DNA of 64,000 nt from Leptobacterium flavescens (GTDB taxonomy: Bacteria; Bacteroidota; Bacteroidia; Flavobacteriales; Flavobacteriaceae). The translations under genes and the position numbers were made by a program. Positions 22,546 through 31,243 of the stretch are shown one piece after another. Position 1 is the first letter of the stretch, and every line of letters starts with the position of its first letter. The stretch is from the NCBI RefSeq assembly GCF_010671605.1, contig NZ_JAABOO010000004.1, forward strand, positions 124,001 through 188,000, given 5' to 3'. The notes below the pieces were generated by a model. That model did no database searches and was not told the DNA's origin. It worked only from the letters and a program-made list of their open reading frames with translations.

Positions 22546-22982
22546 TTCTAAGCTTTTTGTTTAATTATATCGGCAATTAAATACTTTTTATCGATTTTTC
22601 CCGATTAGGGATCCGCATTTTGCCCGTTTTATCTTGGTCGGCAGATATTTGTACCGGTTTACATAGTTTTAGTTACATTTTTATATACACTTAGCCTTAA
22701 TTGATAGCTAAATAGTTTTAGAGAGATCCTGAGTTCAATTCCCCCTGAGCCTCAGGATCTTTTCGTTTTTTATCGAAAAAAGAATACTTTTTAACGAAAC
22801 AGATGAACCAAAAGCAGGGGTTGAAACGTATATCCAACAACCTTATCTAATGAAATTGATTTGATGTAAGTACAGCAAAGTATATTCTGATACCTACTTA
22901 AGTTAATTATCTAAATAGTTATAAAGTTTATTTAGTATAATTTTTTGATTAATAGCTGATAAGGACCTCTGCCCTGAGGTCC
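22546..22982 (+). ncRNA. Intergenic region with two plus-strand terminators; possible small RNAs
   Basis: This 437-bp gap lies between the start of the M3 peptidase gene and the end of purE, both minus-strand, and has no plausible ORF. It nevertheless holds two strong hairpins followed by T-runs on the plus strand (22725-22771 and 22961-22992). Each is preceded by a similar sequence: ATAGCTAAATAGTTTTAGAG at 22704 and TTATCTAAATAGTTATAAAG at 22907. Two related small RNAs ending at these terminators would explain this. Promoters were not identified with confidence. Confidence 0.35.
22725..22771 (+). terminator. Rho-independent terminator, plus strand
   Basis: GATCCTGAG (22725-22733) pairs perfectly with CTCAGGATC (22751-22759) and is followed by TTTTCGTTTTTT. 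No plus-strand gene precedes it, so it may end a small RNA. Confidence 0.7.
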
Positions 22983-22992
22983 TTATTTTTTT
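22961..22992 (+). terminator. Rho-independent terminator, plus strand, overlapping the purE stop
   Basis: AAGGACCTC (22961-22969) pairs with GAGGTCCTT (22976-22984), followed by ATTTTTTT. The T-run is on the plus strand; on the minus strand, where purE ends, the U-tract is poor. It may serve purE as a hairpin and a plus-strand small RNA as a terminator. Confidence 0.7.
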
Positions 22993-23468
22993 ACGCTCTT
23001 GGCGCCTTCTATAACTTTTTGCTTTAACCCTTCCTTGTACATCACAACCTTATCCAATACACATTTGTCCTGCGTTCCAATGATCTGAGCCGCAAGTATT
23101 CCTGCGTTTTTGGCTCCGTCAAGAGCTACGGTGGCTACCGGTACCCCGCCTGGCATCTGTAAGATAGAAAGGACAGAATCCCATCCATCTATCGAATTGC
23201 TGCTTTTTACCGGAACCCCGATCACCGGAAGGGGAGATAAAGAGGCGATCATTCCCGGCAGATGAGCTGCACCCCCTGCACCGGCAATAATTACCGAGAT
23301 CCCTCTGGTATGGGCCTCTTTCCCGTAAGAAAACATCTTTTCCGGGGTCCTGTGGGCCGATACAATATCTACTTCTACCTCGATATCGAAACCTTTCAGA
23401 ATATCTATGGCGTCCTGCATAACGGGAAGATCACTGGTGCTTCCCATGATAACTGCTACTTTTGACAT
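22983..23468 (-). CDS. purE: N5-carboxyaminoimidazole ribonucleotide mutase
   Basis: The 161-residue protein has the class I PurE signature: GSTSDLPVM (9-17) for phosphate binding, SAHRTP with His39, and AGAGGAAHLPGM. It converts N5-CAIR to CAIR in purine synthesis, working with PurK. It lies one base downstream of purK on the same strand (purK-purE order), one transcription unit. The length is typical. Confidence 0.97.
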   Translation of the reverse strand: MSKVAVIMGSTSDLPVMQDAIDILKGFDIEVEVDIVSAHRTPEKMFSYGKEAHTRGISVIIAGAGGAAHLPGMIASLSPLPVIGVPVKSSNSIDGWDSVLSILQMPGGVPVATVALDGAKNAGILAAQIIGTQDKCVLDKVVMYKEGLKQKVIEGAKSVKK

Positions 23469-23469
23469 A

Positions 23470-24624
23470 TTATTTGCTTATAACTTTAATCAGTTTTTTT
23501 ACTTCTCCTGCCACTTCCCTGGCACGGTCCAGTTCTTCATGAACAATGGTTACATGCCCCATTTTCCGGAAAGGTTTTGTTTGTTTCTTTCCGTAGATAT
23601 GCGGAGTAACCCCTTCAATCTTCATAATATCTTCTATGTTCTCATAAAAAACATTACCCGTATATCCCTCACTTCCTACCAGGTTTACCATCACCCCGCC
23701 TACTTTACTATCGGCCCTGCCCAGAGGCAGGTCCAGAATAGCCCTTAAGTGCTGTTCGAACTGGTTGGTGTAACTGGCTTCTATACTGTAATGCCCGCTG
23801 TTATGCGGTCTGGGAGCTACTTCATTAACAATGATCTCATTGTCCTGAGTAAGGAACATCTCTACGGCCAGTAAACCTACATGCTCCAGGGCTGCAGAAA
23901 CTTTTAATGCTACGAGCTGGGCCTTTTTTGCAATTTCGATATCTACCCGTGCCGGACAGATCACATATTCCACCTGGTTGGCGGTGGGGTGAAATTCCAT
24001 TTCTACCAGGGGATAGGTTTTTACTTCCCCGCTTACATTCCTGGCAACAATAACCGCCAGTTCATTCTTAAAAGGCACCAGTTCCTCCACAATACACTCG
24101 GTATTGGGAAGTTCATCCAGATCGGAATAGGTCTTTACTATTTTAACTCCCTGCCCGTCATAGCCGAATTGTGCGCTTTTCCAAACAAAAGGAAAGCTCA
24201 GGCTTTCATTCTTTACCGCAGTAAGGATCTCGTTGGTATATGCAAACCTGGAAAAAGGAGCTGTAGGGATATTGTTATCTACATAAAAAAGCTTCTGCTT
24301 GGCCTTGTTCTGAATGATCTTCAGGCTGGCAGAGGAAGGGTATACCTTAACACCGTCCTGCTCCAGTTTTTCAAGAGCTTCTACATTTACATGCTCGATC
24401 TCGAAGGTGAGAACATCTGCTTTTTTCCCAAAGTTATATACGGTGTCGAAATCCATAAGATCTCCCGTAAAGAACTCATCACAGGCAATCCTGCAGGGAG
24501 CTTCTTCGCTGGGGTCCAGAACGAGTGTGTGGATATCGTACTTGCGGGTTTCGTATAAAAGCATTTTTCCTAACTGGCCTCCGCCTAAAATGCCTAATTT
24601 GAAATCGGAAGAGAAATAGTTCAT
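23470..24624 (-). CDS. purK: 5-(carboxyamino)imidazole ribonucleotide synthase
   Basis: The 384-residue ATP-grasp protein begins KLGILGGGQLGKML, the PurK dinucleotide-like loop. It has the ATP-grasp core VWKSAQFGYDGQGVKIV, the metal-binding EMFLTQDNEIIVNEVAPRPH and the NSGHYSIEA segment. It makes N5-CAIR from AIR, ATP and bicarbonate, the substrate of PurE encoded one base downstream. A TATTTTTG -7 box lies 15 bases upstream. Confidence 0.97.
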   Translation of the reverse strand: MNYFSSDFKLGILGGGQLGKMLLYETRKYDIHTLVLDPSEEAPCRIACDEFFTGDLMDFDTVYNFGKKADVLTFEIEHVNVEALEKLEQDGVKVYPSSASLKIIQNKAKQKLFYVDNNIPTAPFSRFAYTNEILTAVKNESLSFPFVWKSAQFGYDGQGVKIVKTYSDLDELPNTECIVEELVPFKNELAVIVARNVSGEVKTYPLVEMEFHPTANQVEYVICPARVDIEIAKKAQLVALKVSAALEHVGLLAVEMFLTQDNEIIVNEVAPRPHNSGHYSIEASYTNQFEQHLRAILDLPLGRADSKVGGVMVNLVGSEGYTGNVFYENIEDIMKIEGVTPHIYGKKQTKPFRKMGHVTIVHEELDRAREVAGEVKKLIKVISK

Positions 24625-24638
24625 TTTTGATATTTGTA

Positions 24639-24646
24639 CAAAAATA
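24639..24646 (-). promoter_or_regulatory. Bacteroidota -7 box of purK-purE
   Basis: The minus strand TATTTTTG matches TAnnTTTG and ends 15 bases from the purK ATG. No clear -33 TTTG was found at the standard spacing. Confidence 0.5.
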
Positions 24647-24743
24647 AAGGTTTTAACGAAAAGAGATTTAAAATTTTAATGCATAAAACAAGTCTTCTTA
24701 ATTTAAGTGCCAAAAGCAGATAAATTATCTCATATCTAATGCT

Positions 24744-24751
24744 TATCTTTG
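24744..24751 (+). promoter_or_regulatory. Bacteroidota -7 box of the HPRT-adk gene
   Basis: TATCTTTG fits TAnnTTTG exactly and lies 24 bases before the TTG start at 24775. It supports a start there and not far upstream. Confidence 0.55.
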
Positions 24752-24774
24752 CCGTTTATTAATTTTTTGAGCGT

Positions 24775-25881
24775 TTGATAAAACTGTACGATAAATATTT
24801 TTCTCCCTTTATTCAGGCATCGGAAATCGATGGTATTGTGAGTCAAATGGCAGCTAAGATCCATGCCGATTTCAAGGATGAAACCCCTGTATTCATAGCC
24901 GTTTTAAACGGCGCATTTATGTTTACTTCAGACTTTCTCAAGAAGTATCCCGGAGAATGCGAAGTGAGTTTTATTAAACTGGCTTCCTATGAAGGAACAT
25001 CATCTGCCGGGAAGGTAAAGCAATTGCTCGGCCTGAACCAGGATCTGGAAGGAAGATCTGTTATTGTACTGGAAGATATCATAGATACCGGAAATACCCT
25101 GGAAGAGATCGCAGGTATTTTTTCGGAGCAGAAGCTCAAACAATTGAAGATTGCAACATTATTTTTCAAACCTGAAGTATACAATAAACAAGTACCGATA
25201 GATTATATAGGTAGAGAGATTCCCAACAAATTCATCGTAGGCTACGGTCTGGATTACGACGGATTGGGAAGGAATCTGCCGGAAGTTTATCAATTAAAAG
25301 AAAAAAAGATGATCAATTTAGTACTCTTTGGAAAACCGGGAGCGGGTAAGGGAACACAAGCTAATTTTTTAAAGGAAAAATACAATTTAATCCATATTTC
25401 TACCGGCGATGTTTTTCGGTACAATATGAAAAACAATACCGAGCTGGGTGTCCTGGCAAAATCTTATATCGATAAAGGAGACCTGGTACCTGATGAGGTT
25501 ACTATTAATATGCTTCGCGAAGAGGTGGAAAAGAATGAAGATGCCAGCGGCTTTATTTTTGACGGTTTTCCTAGAACTACCGCACAGGCAGAAGCCCTGG
25601 ATGATCTGTTGAGACTTAAAGGGATGGAGTTAAATGCAACCATTGCCCTGGAAGCCAGAGATGAAATACTTATAGATCGTCTGTTAGAGCGTGGTAAGGT
25701 GAGCGGAAGAAGTGATGATCAGGACGAAGAAAAGATCAGGAACCGATTTGAGGAATACAATGAGAAAACAGCTCCTCTGATCGCTTACTACAAAGGCAAA
25801 GAGAAATTCTACAGTGTAGACGGGATTGGAAGTATTGAAGAGATCACTTCCAGACTAAGTACTGTAATAGACGATATTTAA
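24775..25881 (+). CDS. adk: Hypoxanthine phosphoribosyltransferase-adenylate kinase fusion
   Basis: Residues 1-178 are an HPRT: the PRPP loop is VLEDIIDTGNTL (98-109, acids Glu100 and Asp101). Residues 179-368 are a complete adenylate kinase: Walker A GKPGAGKGT (186-194), DGFPRT, and a short lid region with GRSDDQDEEK and no zinc cysteines. The fusion joins purine salvage (hypoxanthine to IMP) with AMP phosphorylation to ADP. A similar fusion is, as I recall, common in Flavobacteriia. The start is TTG at 24775. An internal ATG at 25309 opens the kinase part exactly, so a separate kinase product is conceivable. Confidence 0.93.
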   Translation: MIKLYDKYFSPFIQASEIDGIVSQMAAKIHADFKDETPVFIAVLNGAFMFTSDFLKKYPGECEVSFIKLASYEGTSSAGKVKQLLGLNQDLEGRSVIVLEDIIDTGNTLEEIAGIFSEQKLKQLKIATLFFKPEVYNKQVPIDYIGREIPNKFIVGYGLDYDGLGRNLPEVYQLKEKKMINLVLFGKPGAGKGTQANFLKEKYNLIHISTGDVFRYNMKNNTELGVLAKSYIDKGDLVPDEVTINMLREEVEKNEDASGFIFDGFPRTTAQAEALDDLLRLKGMELNATIALEARDEILIDRLLERGKVSGRSDDQDEEKIRNRFEEYNEKTAPLIAYYKGKEKFYSVDGIGSIEEITSRLSTVIDDI

Positions 25882-25920
25882 ACAGGGAAACCACCCTGCG
25901 CAATCTGAAAACGAATTAAA

Positions 25921-26916
25921 ATGACTGAGGGGAATTTTGTAGATTATGTAAAGATCCATGTGTCTTCCGGGAACGGAGGTAAGGGATCTACGCATTTGCA
26001 CAGGGAGAAATATGTGGCCAAAGGCGGACCCGACGGCGGAGATGGCGGGCGTGGCGGACACGTAATCGTTAAGGGGAACAAGAACCTTTGGACCCTGCTT
26101 CATTTTAAATTTAAAAGACACTTTAAGGCCGGCCACGGAGAACACGGAAGTAAGAACAGAAGTACCGGGGCCGACGGAGATGATGTGTTTATGGAAGTAC
26201 CCCTGGGAACGGTAATAAGAGATACGGATACCAACGAGGTATTGTTTGAAATTACTGAAGACCAGGAAGAAAAGATCATCATAAAGGGAGGCCTTGGCGG
26301 AAGAGGAAACTGGCATTTCAAATCGCCTACCAATCAAACCCCGCGCTATGCGCAACCGGGTCTGGAAGGGGAAGAGAAGAATATTACCCTCGAACTTAAA
26401 GTCCTGGCCGATGTGGGCCTTGTAGGTTTTCCGAATGCGGGGAAATCTACCTTGCTTTCGGTGATCACTTCGGCAAAACCTAAAATTGCCGATTACGAAT
26501 TTACCACCCTTAAGCCCAATCTGGGAATTGTTAAGCACAGGGATTACCAGACCTTTGTAATGGCCGATATTCCCGGGATCATAGAAGGGGCGGCCGAAGG
26601 TAAAGGCCTGGGGCATTATTTCCTTCGCCATATAGAAAGGAATTCCAGTCTGCTATTCCTTATTCCGGCAGATAGCAATGATATTGCCAAAGAGTATGAT
26701 ATCCTGCTTAACGAATTAAAAAAGTACAATCCCGAATTACTGGACAAGGAACGCCTTATAGCCATTTCCAAAAGCGATATGCTGGATGATGAACTAAAGG
26801 CCGAAATGAAAGAAGAACTCGATAAAGACCTGAAGATCCCTTATATTTTTATATCTTCAGTAGCCCAACAGGGAATACAGGAACTCAAAGATAAACTCTG
26901 GAATATGCTCAATTGA
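25921..26916 (+). CDS. obgE: GTPase ObgE/CgtA
   Basis: The 331-residue protein has the glycine-rich Obg fold (residues 1-160, many GG pairs such as [15 protein letters not shown]). The GTPase domain follows: G1 GFPNAGKST (169-177), G3 [10 protein letters not shown]4 SKSD and G5 SSVAQQG. Obg acts in large-subunit ribosome maturation and stress control. It lacks the C-terminal OCT domain, as is common. It is followed by the ion channel gene with a one-base overlap (TGATG) and preceded by HPRT-adk 39 bp upstream. Confidence 0.96.
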   Translation: MTEGNFVDYVKIHVSSGNGGKGSTHLHREKYVAKGGPDGGDGGRGGHVIVKGNKNLWTLLHFKFKRHFKAGHGEHGSKNRSTGADGDDVFMEVPLGTVIRDTDTNEVLFEITEDQEEKIIIKGGLGGRGNWHFKSPTNQTPRYAQPGLEGEEKNITLELKVLADVGLVGFPNAGKSTLLSVITSAKPKIADYEFTTLKPNLGIVKHRDYQTFVMADIPGIIEGAAEGKGLGHYFLRHIERNSSLLFLIPADSNDIAKEYDILLNELKKYNPELLDKERLIAISKSDMLDDELKAEMKEELDKDLKIPYIFISSVAQQGIQELKDKLWNMLN

Positions 26917-27635
26917 TGAGAGAAAAGCTGAAAAATATTGTTGAAAGTACAGAAAGCCTCGGAGGCCGCATATTTTCAATAATTATTCAGCTGCTTATCA
27001 TTACTTCCATCGTTTCTTTCTCCATAGAGACCATTCCGGACCTCCAACCGCAGACACGAACTGTTTTAAAGTGGATAGAGATCTTTTCTGTAGTTGTCTT
27101 TACCGCAGAATACCTGCTGCGTATTTATGTAGCCGATAGAAAGTCTGGTTTTATTTTTAGTTTTTTAGGGATCGTAGATCTGCTGGCTATTCTGCCGTTT
27201 TACCTCTCTTTCGGAATAGACCTGAGATCGATAAGGGCTCTGCGCCTTATACGCTTGTTCCGCCTGTTAAAACTGGTGCGCTACAACAATGTAATATCCC
27301 GATTCAGCAAAGCACTTAGATACGCAAAAGAGGAACTTATCCTGTTTTTCTTTATTACCATTGTTCTTATTTACCTGTCTGCCGTTGGTATCTACTATTT
27401 TGAGAACGGAGTACAACCAGAGAACTTTTCTTCGGTATTTGACAGCCTGTGGTGGGCGGTTGCTACCTTAACAACTGTAGGTTACGGAGATATCTATCCG
27501 ATAACGGCAGGAGGCAAGGTGTTCACTTTTTTTATTCTGCTTCTGGGGCTCGGCATCGTTGCAGTACCCGCAGGCATTATTTCATCGGCCCTGACCAAGG
27601 CTATAGATGATGAGAGAGATAATAAATATAGCTAA
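26916..27635 (+). CDS. Voltage-gated-type potassium channel (ion transporter family)
   Basis: The 239-residue protein has six membrane helices. S4 carries regular arginines (RSIRALRLIRLFRLLKLVR, about residues 105-123). The pore loop TLTTVGYGDIYP has the K+ selectivity filter TVGYGD (187-192). It is a tetrameric K+ channel subunit of the inner membrane without added cytoplasmic domains. I place the start at ATG 26916 in the TGATG overlap with obgE; TTG at 26913 is less likely. Co-transcription with obgE is clear from spacing, though the functional link is not. Confidence 0.92.
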   Translation: MREKLKNIVESTESLGGRIFSIIIQLLIITSIVSFSIETIPDLQPQTRTVLKWIEIFSVVVFTAEYLLRIYVADRKSGFIFSFLGIVDLLAILPFYLSFGIDLRSIRALRLIRLFRLLKLVRYNNVISRFSKALRYAKEELILFFFITIVLIYLSAVGIYYFENGVQPENFSSVFDSLWWAVATLTTVGYGDIYPITAGGKVFTFFILLLGLGIVAVPAGIISSALTKAIDDERDNKYS

Positions 27636-27652
27636 GAATTTTTCCGGCGTTC

Positions 27653-27660
27653 TATTTTTG
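27653..27660 (+). promoter_or_regulatory. Possible -7 box of the DUF4136 lipoprotein gene
   Basis: TATTTTTG fits TAnnTTTG, 54 bases before the ATG. No -33 TTTG at the standard distance, so it is a weak call. Confidence 0.35.
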
Positions 27661-27713
27661 GGTAAATTGAGGTAAAATTAGCGTGATGAAATGAGCGTAA
27701 AAACTTTAAACGG

Positions 27714-28241
27714 ATGAAAAAATTAGGTGTACTTTTAATTCTTTGTGTGGTGGTTTCCTGTGGTGTGCCCAGTGTAGTCTACGATTATGACAAAAAAACG
27801 AGTTTTGATCAGTACAAAACCTACGGGATCTTCCCCGATATACAGACCGGTTTAAGTGAACTGGATAATAAGCGACTTTTCTTTCAGCTGGATTCCGTAT
27901 TGCAATCCAAAGGCTTTAGAAGATCGGTAACTCCCGATTTCCATATCAATGTGGTAGCCGAAGAGTATCAGGATGTAAACAGGAACTCCGTGGGAATAGG
28001 TATTGGAGGAACCGGAAGGAATGTAGGTGTAGGGGTCTCCGGAGGTATCCCTATCGGTGGCTCGAGGCTAACACAACGTGTGGTATTCGACCTGATAGAT
28101 GTAAAAAGGAACGAGCTTTTCTGGCAGGCATCTGCTGCCGCTCCGGTACGAACAAAGACCACTCCGGTTCAGCGGGAAGAACACTTCAGAAAGATGGTTG
28201 CAAAGGTGTTTGCAAAGTTTCCCCCGAAAAAAAGAAAATAG
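27714..28241 (+). CDS. DUF4136 lipoprotein
   Basis: The 175-residue protein has a lipoprotein signal with lipobox VVSC (Cys16). The DUF4136 body follows: DYDKKTSFDQYKTYGIFPD near the start, a Gly-rich middle (GIGIGGTGRNVGVGVSGG) and ELFWQASAAAPVRTKTTPVQ near the end. DUF4136 proteins are small outer-membrane-linked lipoproteins of unknown function, frequent in Bacteroidota. It appears monocistronic. Confidence 0.88.
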   Translation: MKKLGVLLILCVVVSCGVPSVVYDYDKKTSFDQYKTYGIFPDIQTGLSELDNKRLFFQLDSVLQSKGFRRSVTPDFHINVVAEEYQDVNRNSVGIGIGGTGRNVGVGVSGGIPIGGSRLTQRVVFDLIDVKRNELFWQASAAAPVRTKTTPVQREEHFRKMVAKVFAKFPPKKRK

Positions 28242-28351
28242 AAATACATGAATTCGATTAATTTAACGTTTTATTTAAAAATAGATTTGAAATGAATTCG
28301 TTAAAATAACGACCCAAATTGAGCTAAGCTAAATTATTGTTTTTAGAGTTT

Positions 28352-29314
28352 ATGAGAAGATTAACCCTACTTGTCTTTTTATTTCCATTTTTTGTGTTTT
28401 CGCAACTCTCCATTGTCGATAGCGCACAGTCATTAATTGATAAGAAACAGTATAAACAGGCGGAGCAACTCCTTAAAACAGAATTATCTAAAGATCAGGA
28501 AAATCTGGAACTCATAGAGAAATTGGGTGATGTATACGGGCATCAGAAAAAATGGGATGATGCCATTGTCTACTATGAGAAATTAAAAGTAGCGAGACCA
28601 GGTGTGGCTAACTATCACTATAAATACGGAGGTGCCCTGGGGATGAAAGCCCTTGGAGTAAGTAAGTTTAAGGCGCTGATGTATATCGGGGATATTAAAA
28701 AGTCCTTTATAAAAGCAATAGAACTGGAGCCCGACCATATAGATGCGCACTGGGCCCTGATAGAATATTATGTACAGATCCCGGGAATAGTGGGGGGAAG
28801 TAAGCGAAAGGCCATAGAATGTGCCAATCACCTTCAGAAAATATCTGCAGTAGACGGTTTCCTGGCAAAAGGTTATATCTACGAGTATAAAGACGATCCG
28901 GAACTGGCAGAAGTAAATTACAAGATGGCGATAAAGGTTGGCGGTTCCTTAAATTGCTTTCAGAAGCTGACCGATCTTTATGAAAACAAGACCAAAGAAC
29001 CGGAAAAGGCAATTGCCAATATAGAAGCTGCCCAGAAAAAACACGAACGCAATGCCCTGCATTACCAGATAGGTAAGGTATGTGCAGATTACAATATTCA
29101 GCTGGATAAAGGTATCTATTGCCTGAAAGAGTATATCGATAACTATACCGTGGCAGACGGAGTGCCTGTAGAATGGGCTTACCTTCGCCTGGCGCAGATA
29201 TACAGACTAAAAGAGAATAAAGTAAAGGCTACGGAATGGGTAAATAAGGCGCTTGCCAAAAAGGCTTCATTTAAACAGGCCAAAGAGGAAAAAGCATTGA
29301 TCCAAACCCTCTAA
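28352..29314 (+). CDS. Secreted tetratricopeptide-repeat protein
   Basis: From ATG 28352 the protein is 320 residues. It has a signal peptide (RRLTLLVFLFPFFVFSQ) and then about six TPR-like helix pairs, for example QAEQLLKTELSKDQENLELI and WDDAIVYYEKLKVARPGVAN. I reject TTG at 28337 as start because the signal peptide begins at MRRLT. TPR proteins carry protein contacts; here probably in the periplasm. No partner is visible. It precedes mpl by 46 bp on the same strand. Confidence 0.8.
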   Translation: MRRLTLLVFLFPFFVFSQLSIVDSAQSLIDKKQYKQAEQLLKTELSKDQENLELIEKLGDVYGHQKKWDDAIVYYEKLKVARPGVANYHYKYGGALGMKALGVSKFKALMYIGDIKKSFIKAIELEPDHIDAHWALIEYYVQIPGIVGGSKRKAIECANHLQKISAVDGFLAKGYIYEYKDDPELAEVNYKMAIKVGGSLNCFQKLTDLYENKTKEPEKAIANIEAAQKKHERNALHYQIGKVCADYNIQLDKGIYCLKEYIDNYTVADGVPVEWAYLRLAQIYRLKENKVKATEWVNKALAKKASFKQAKEEKALIQTL

Positions 29315-29360
29315 GCTCTTAACTTTCTTTTTATCTTTACAGCCTAATTAAACCTTCTAC

Positions 29361-30713
29361 ATGAAAATTCATTTTATAGCAATAGGTGGAAGTGCTATGC
29401 ACAATCTTGCCATTGCCCTGCATAATAAAGGATATGAGATAAGCGGAAGCGATGATGTTATTTTCGAACCTTCGAAATCCAGGCTGGAAAGCCGGGGATT
29501 ATTACCCCAAAGCTTCGGATGGTACGAAGAGAATATAAGCCCGGACCTCGATGCGGTTATTCTTGGAATGCATGCAAAACCGGATAATCCCGAATTGCTT
29601 AAAGCGCAGGAGCTCGGTCTGAAGATCTACTCCTACCCTGAATTTTTATACGAGCAATCCAAACTTAAAACGAGGGTGGTTATAGGGGGGAGCCACGGGA
29701 AGACCACTATTACCTCTATGATCCTGCATGTACTCAACTATCACGATATAGAGGTAGATTATATGGTAGGTGCCCAGTTAGAAGGTTTTGATACCATGGT
29801 GCATCTTACCGAAGACAATGAGTTTATGGTACTGGAAGGCGATGAGTATCTGTCATCACCCATAGACAGAAGACCTAAATTTCATTTGTATCAACCCAAT
29901 ATAGCCCTGCTTAGCGGGATTGCCTGGGATCATATTAATGTCTTTCCTACCTATGAGAATTACGTAGAGCAGTTTAAGATCTTTACAGACAGTATTGTGA
30001 ACGGAGGGATCATGGTCTATAACGAGGAAGACCCTGAGGTGAAGACTGTGGTCGAATCTTCGGAGAACAGCATCAGGAAGCATCCGTATACCACTCCTGA
30101 GTACCAGGTTATGGACGGGCAAACATTTCTGGAAACTCCGGAAGGCGAAATGCCGGTGGAGGTTTTCGGAAAGCACAACCTGAACAACCTGATGGGAGCC
30201 AAATGGATATGCCAGCATATGGGGGTGGATGAAGCCGATTTTTACGAGGCCATCGCCAGTTTTAAAGGCGCATCCAAACGACTTGAAAAAATAAAGGAAA
30301 GCAATACGGCTGTAGCGTTTAAAGATTTTGCTCATTCTCCGAGCAAAGTGAAGGCTACGACCGAAGCGGTAAAAGAACAGTACAGGAACAGAAGATTGCT
30401 GGCCTGTCTTGAATTACATACCTATAGCAGTCTGAATGCAGAATTCCTTAAGGAATATGAAGGAAGCCTGGGAGCGGCAGATACAGCCGTGGTATTCTAT
30501 TCGCCTGAAGCAGTCCAGATCAAAAAATTAGAGGAGATCTCCTCAGAACAGATCGCGGGTGCCTTCGGAAGGGATGATATCGTGGTGTATACCAATCCTG
30601 ATGAATTTCGTCAGTTCCTATTCTCGCAAAAACTCGATGATACCGCTTTACTCCTGATGAGTAGCGGGAACTATGGCGGACTTGATTTTGAGGAAGTAAA
30701 AGAACTTTTATAA
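29361..30713 (+). CDS. mpl: UDP-N-acetylmuramate:L-alanyl-gamma-D-glutamyl-meso-diaminopimelate ligase
   Basis: The 450-residue Mur ligase has a start typical of Mpl (KIHFIAIGGSAMHNLAIAL) and the ATP loop GGSHGKTT (109-116). The substrate-binding segment FAHSPSKVKATTEAVKEQY is also present. Mpl re-attaches the murein tripeptide to UDP-MurNAc for peptidoglycan recycling. MurC is the closest alternative, but AMHN in the first loop and the length fit Mpl. It ends 7 bp from the convergent DUF1569 gene. Confidence 0.9.
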   Translation: MKIHFIAIGGSAMHNLAIALHNKGYEISGSDDVIFEPSKSRLESRGLLPQSFGWYEENISPDLDAVILGMHAKPDNPELLKAQELGLKIYSYPEFLYEQSKLKTRVVIGGSHGKTTITSMILHVLNYHDIEVDYMVGAQLEGFDTMVHLTEDNEFMVLEGDEYLSSPIDRRPKFHLYQPNIALLSGIAWDHINVFPTYENYVEQFKIFTDSIVNGGIMVYNEEDPEVKTVVESSENSIRKHPYTTPEYQVMDGQTFLETPEGEMPVEVFGKHNLNNLMGAKWICQHMGVDEADFYEAIASFKGASKRLEKIKESNTAVAFKDFAHSPSKVKATTEAVKEQYRNRRLLACLELHTYSSLNAEFLKEYEGSLGAADTAVVFYSPEAVQIKKLEEISSEQIAGAFGRDDIVVYTNPDEFRQFLFSQKLDDTALLLMSSGNYGGLDFEEVKELL

Positions 30714-30720
30714 GCTGCAC

Positions 30721-31173
30721 CTATAGCCCGAACTGCCTCAGGTGATGGTCCATATGTTTGTATTGCATTTTACCCCATTGTTCGGGCGTAAACTTGCCAA
30801 AATACGGATGTACGATCCAGTTTTCCTTGTTTTTAGCCTGATGAAATTCGGTGATCAGAGCCGATAGCATATCTTTTTCTTTATGAAAATCCCGGTCATC
30901 ATTTATAACAAATTGCCTGGCCGTAGGCAGACTCTGTTTCCATGGTCTGTCATTATACAGTGAAGAGCGAACAGCCCTGAACAGAAGGCGTTTCAACAGT
31001 CCCGGACGGTTGCGAAGCGCTATTTTTTCCAGCCCAACATTCAACGGCCCCTGGCAGTGGGCACACATCTGGGCGGCATTCATTTTTCCCCAGGTAGGCT
31101 GCGTTTTTTCATCCAGTTGTTCAAGCCTGTTCTGTAGTTCCTGATAGCTTGATTCTTCGAAAATTGACTTCAT
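30721..31173 (-). CDS. DUF1569 (DinB-like fold) protein
   Basis: The 150-residue helical protein has the family's pattern: TWGKMNAAQMCAHCQGPL with a metal-type His, PWKQSLPTARQF, HPYFGKFTPEQWGKMQYKH and the final MDHHLRQFGL. The three histidine places recall DinB/YfiT four-helix metalloproteins, which are often thiol-dependent or stress linked. The function of DUF1569 is unknown. It is a single gene, divergent from radC. Confidence 0.85.
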   Translation of the reverse strand: MKSIFEESSYQELQNRLEQLDEKTQPTWGKMNAAQMCAHCQGPLNVGLEKIALRNRPGLLKRLLFRAVRSSLYNDRPWKQSLPTARQFVINDDRDFHKEKDMLSALITEFHQAKNKENWIVHPYFGKFTPEQWGKMQYKHMDHHLRQFGL

Positions 31174-31226
31174 ATTGATTTATAAATAACGTGGAGAATA
31201 AAGATACGACATCTTTTAAAGTTTAG

Positions 31227-31234
31227 TATATTTG
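31227..31234 (+). promoter_or_regulatory. Bacteroidota -7 box of radC
   Basis: TATATTTG matches TAnnTTTG, nine bases before the radC ATG at 31244, and overlaps the alternative TTG start at 31232, which it therefore argues against. Confidence 0.5.
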
Positions 31235-31243
31235 ATATTCATA

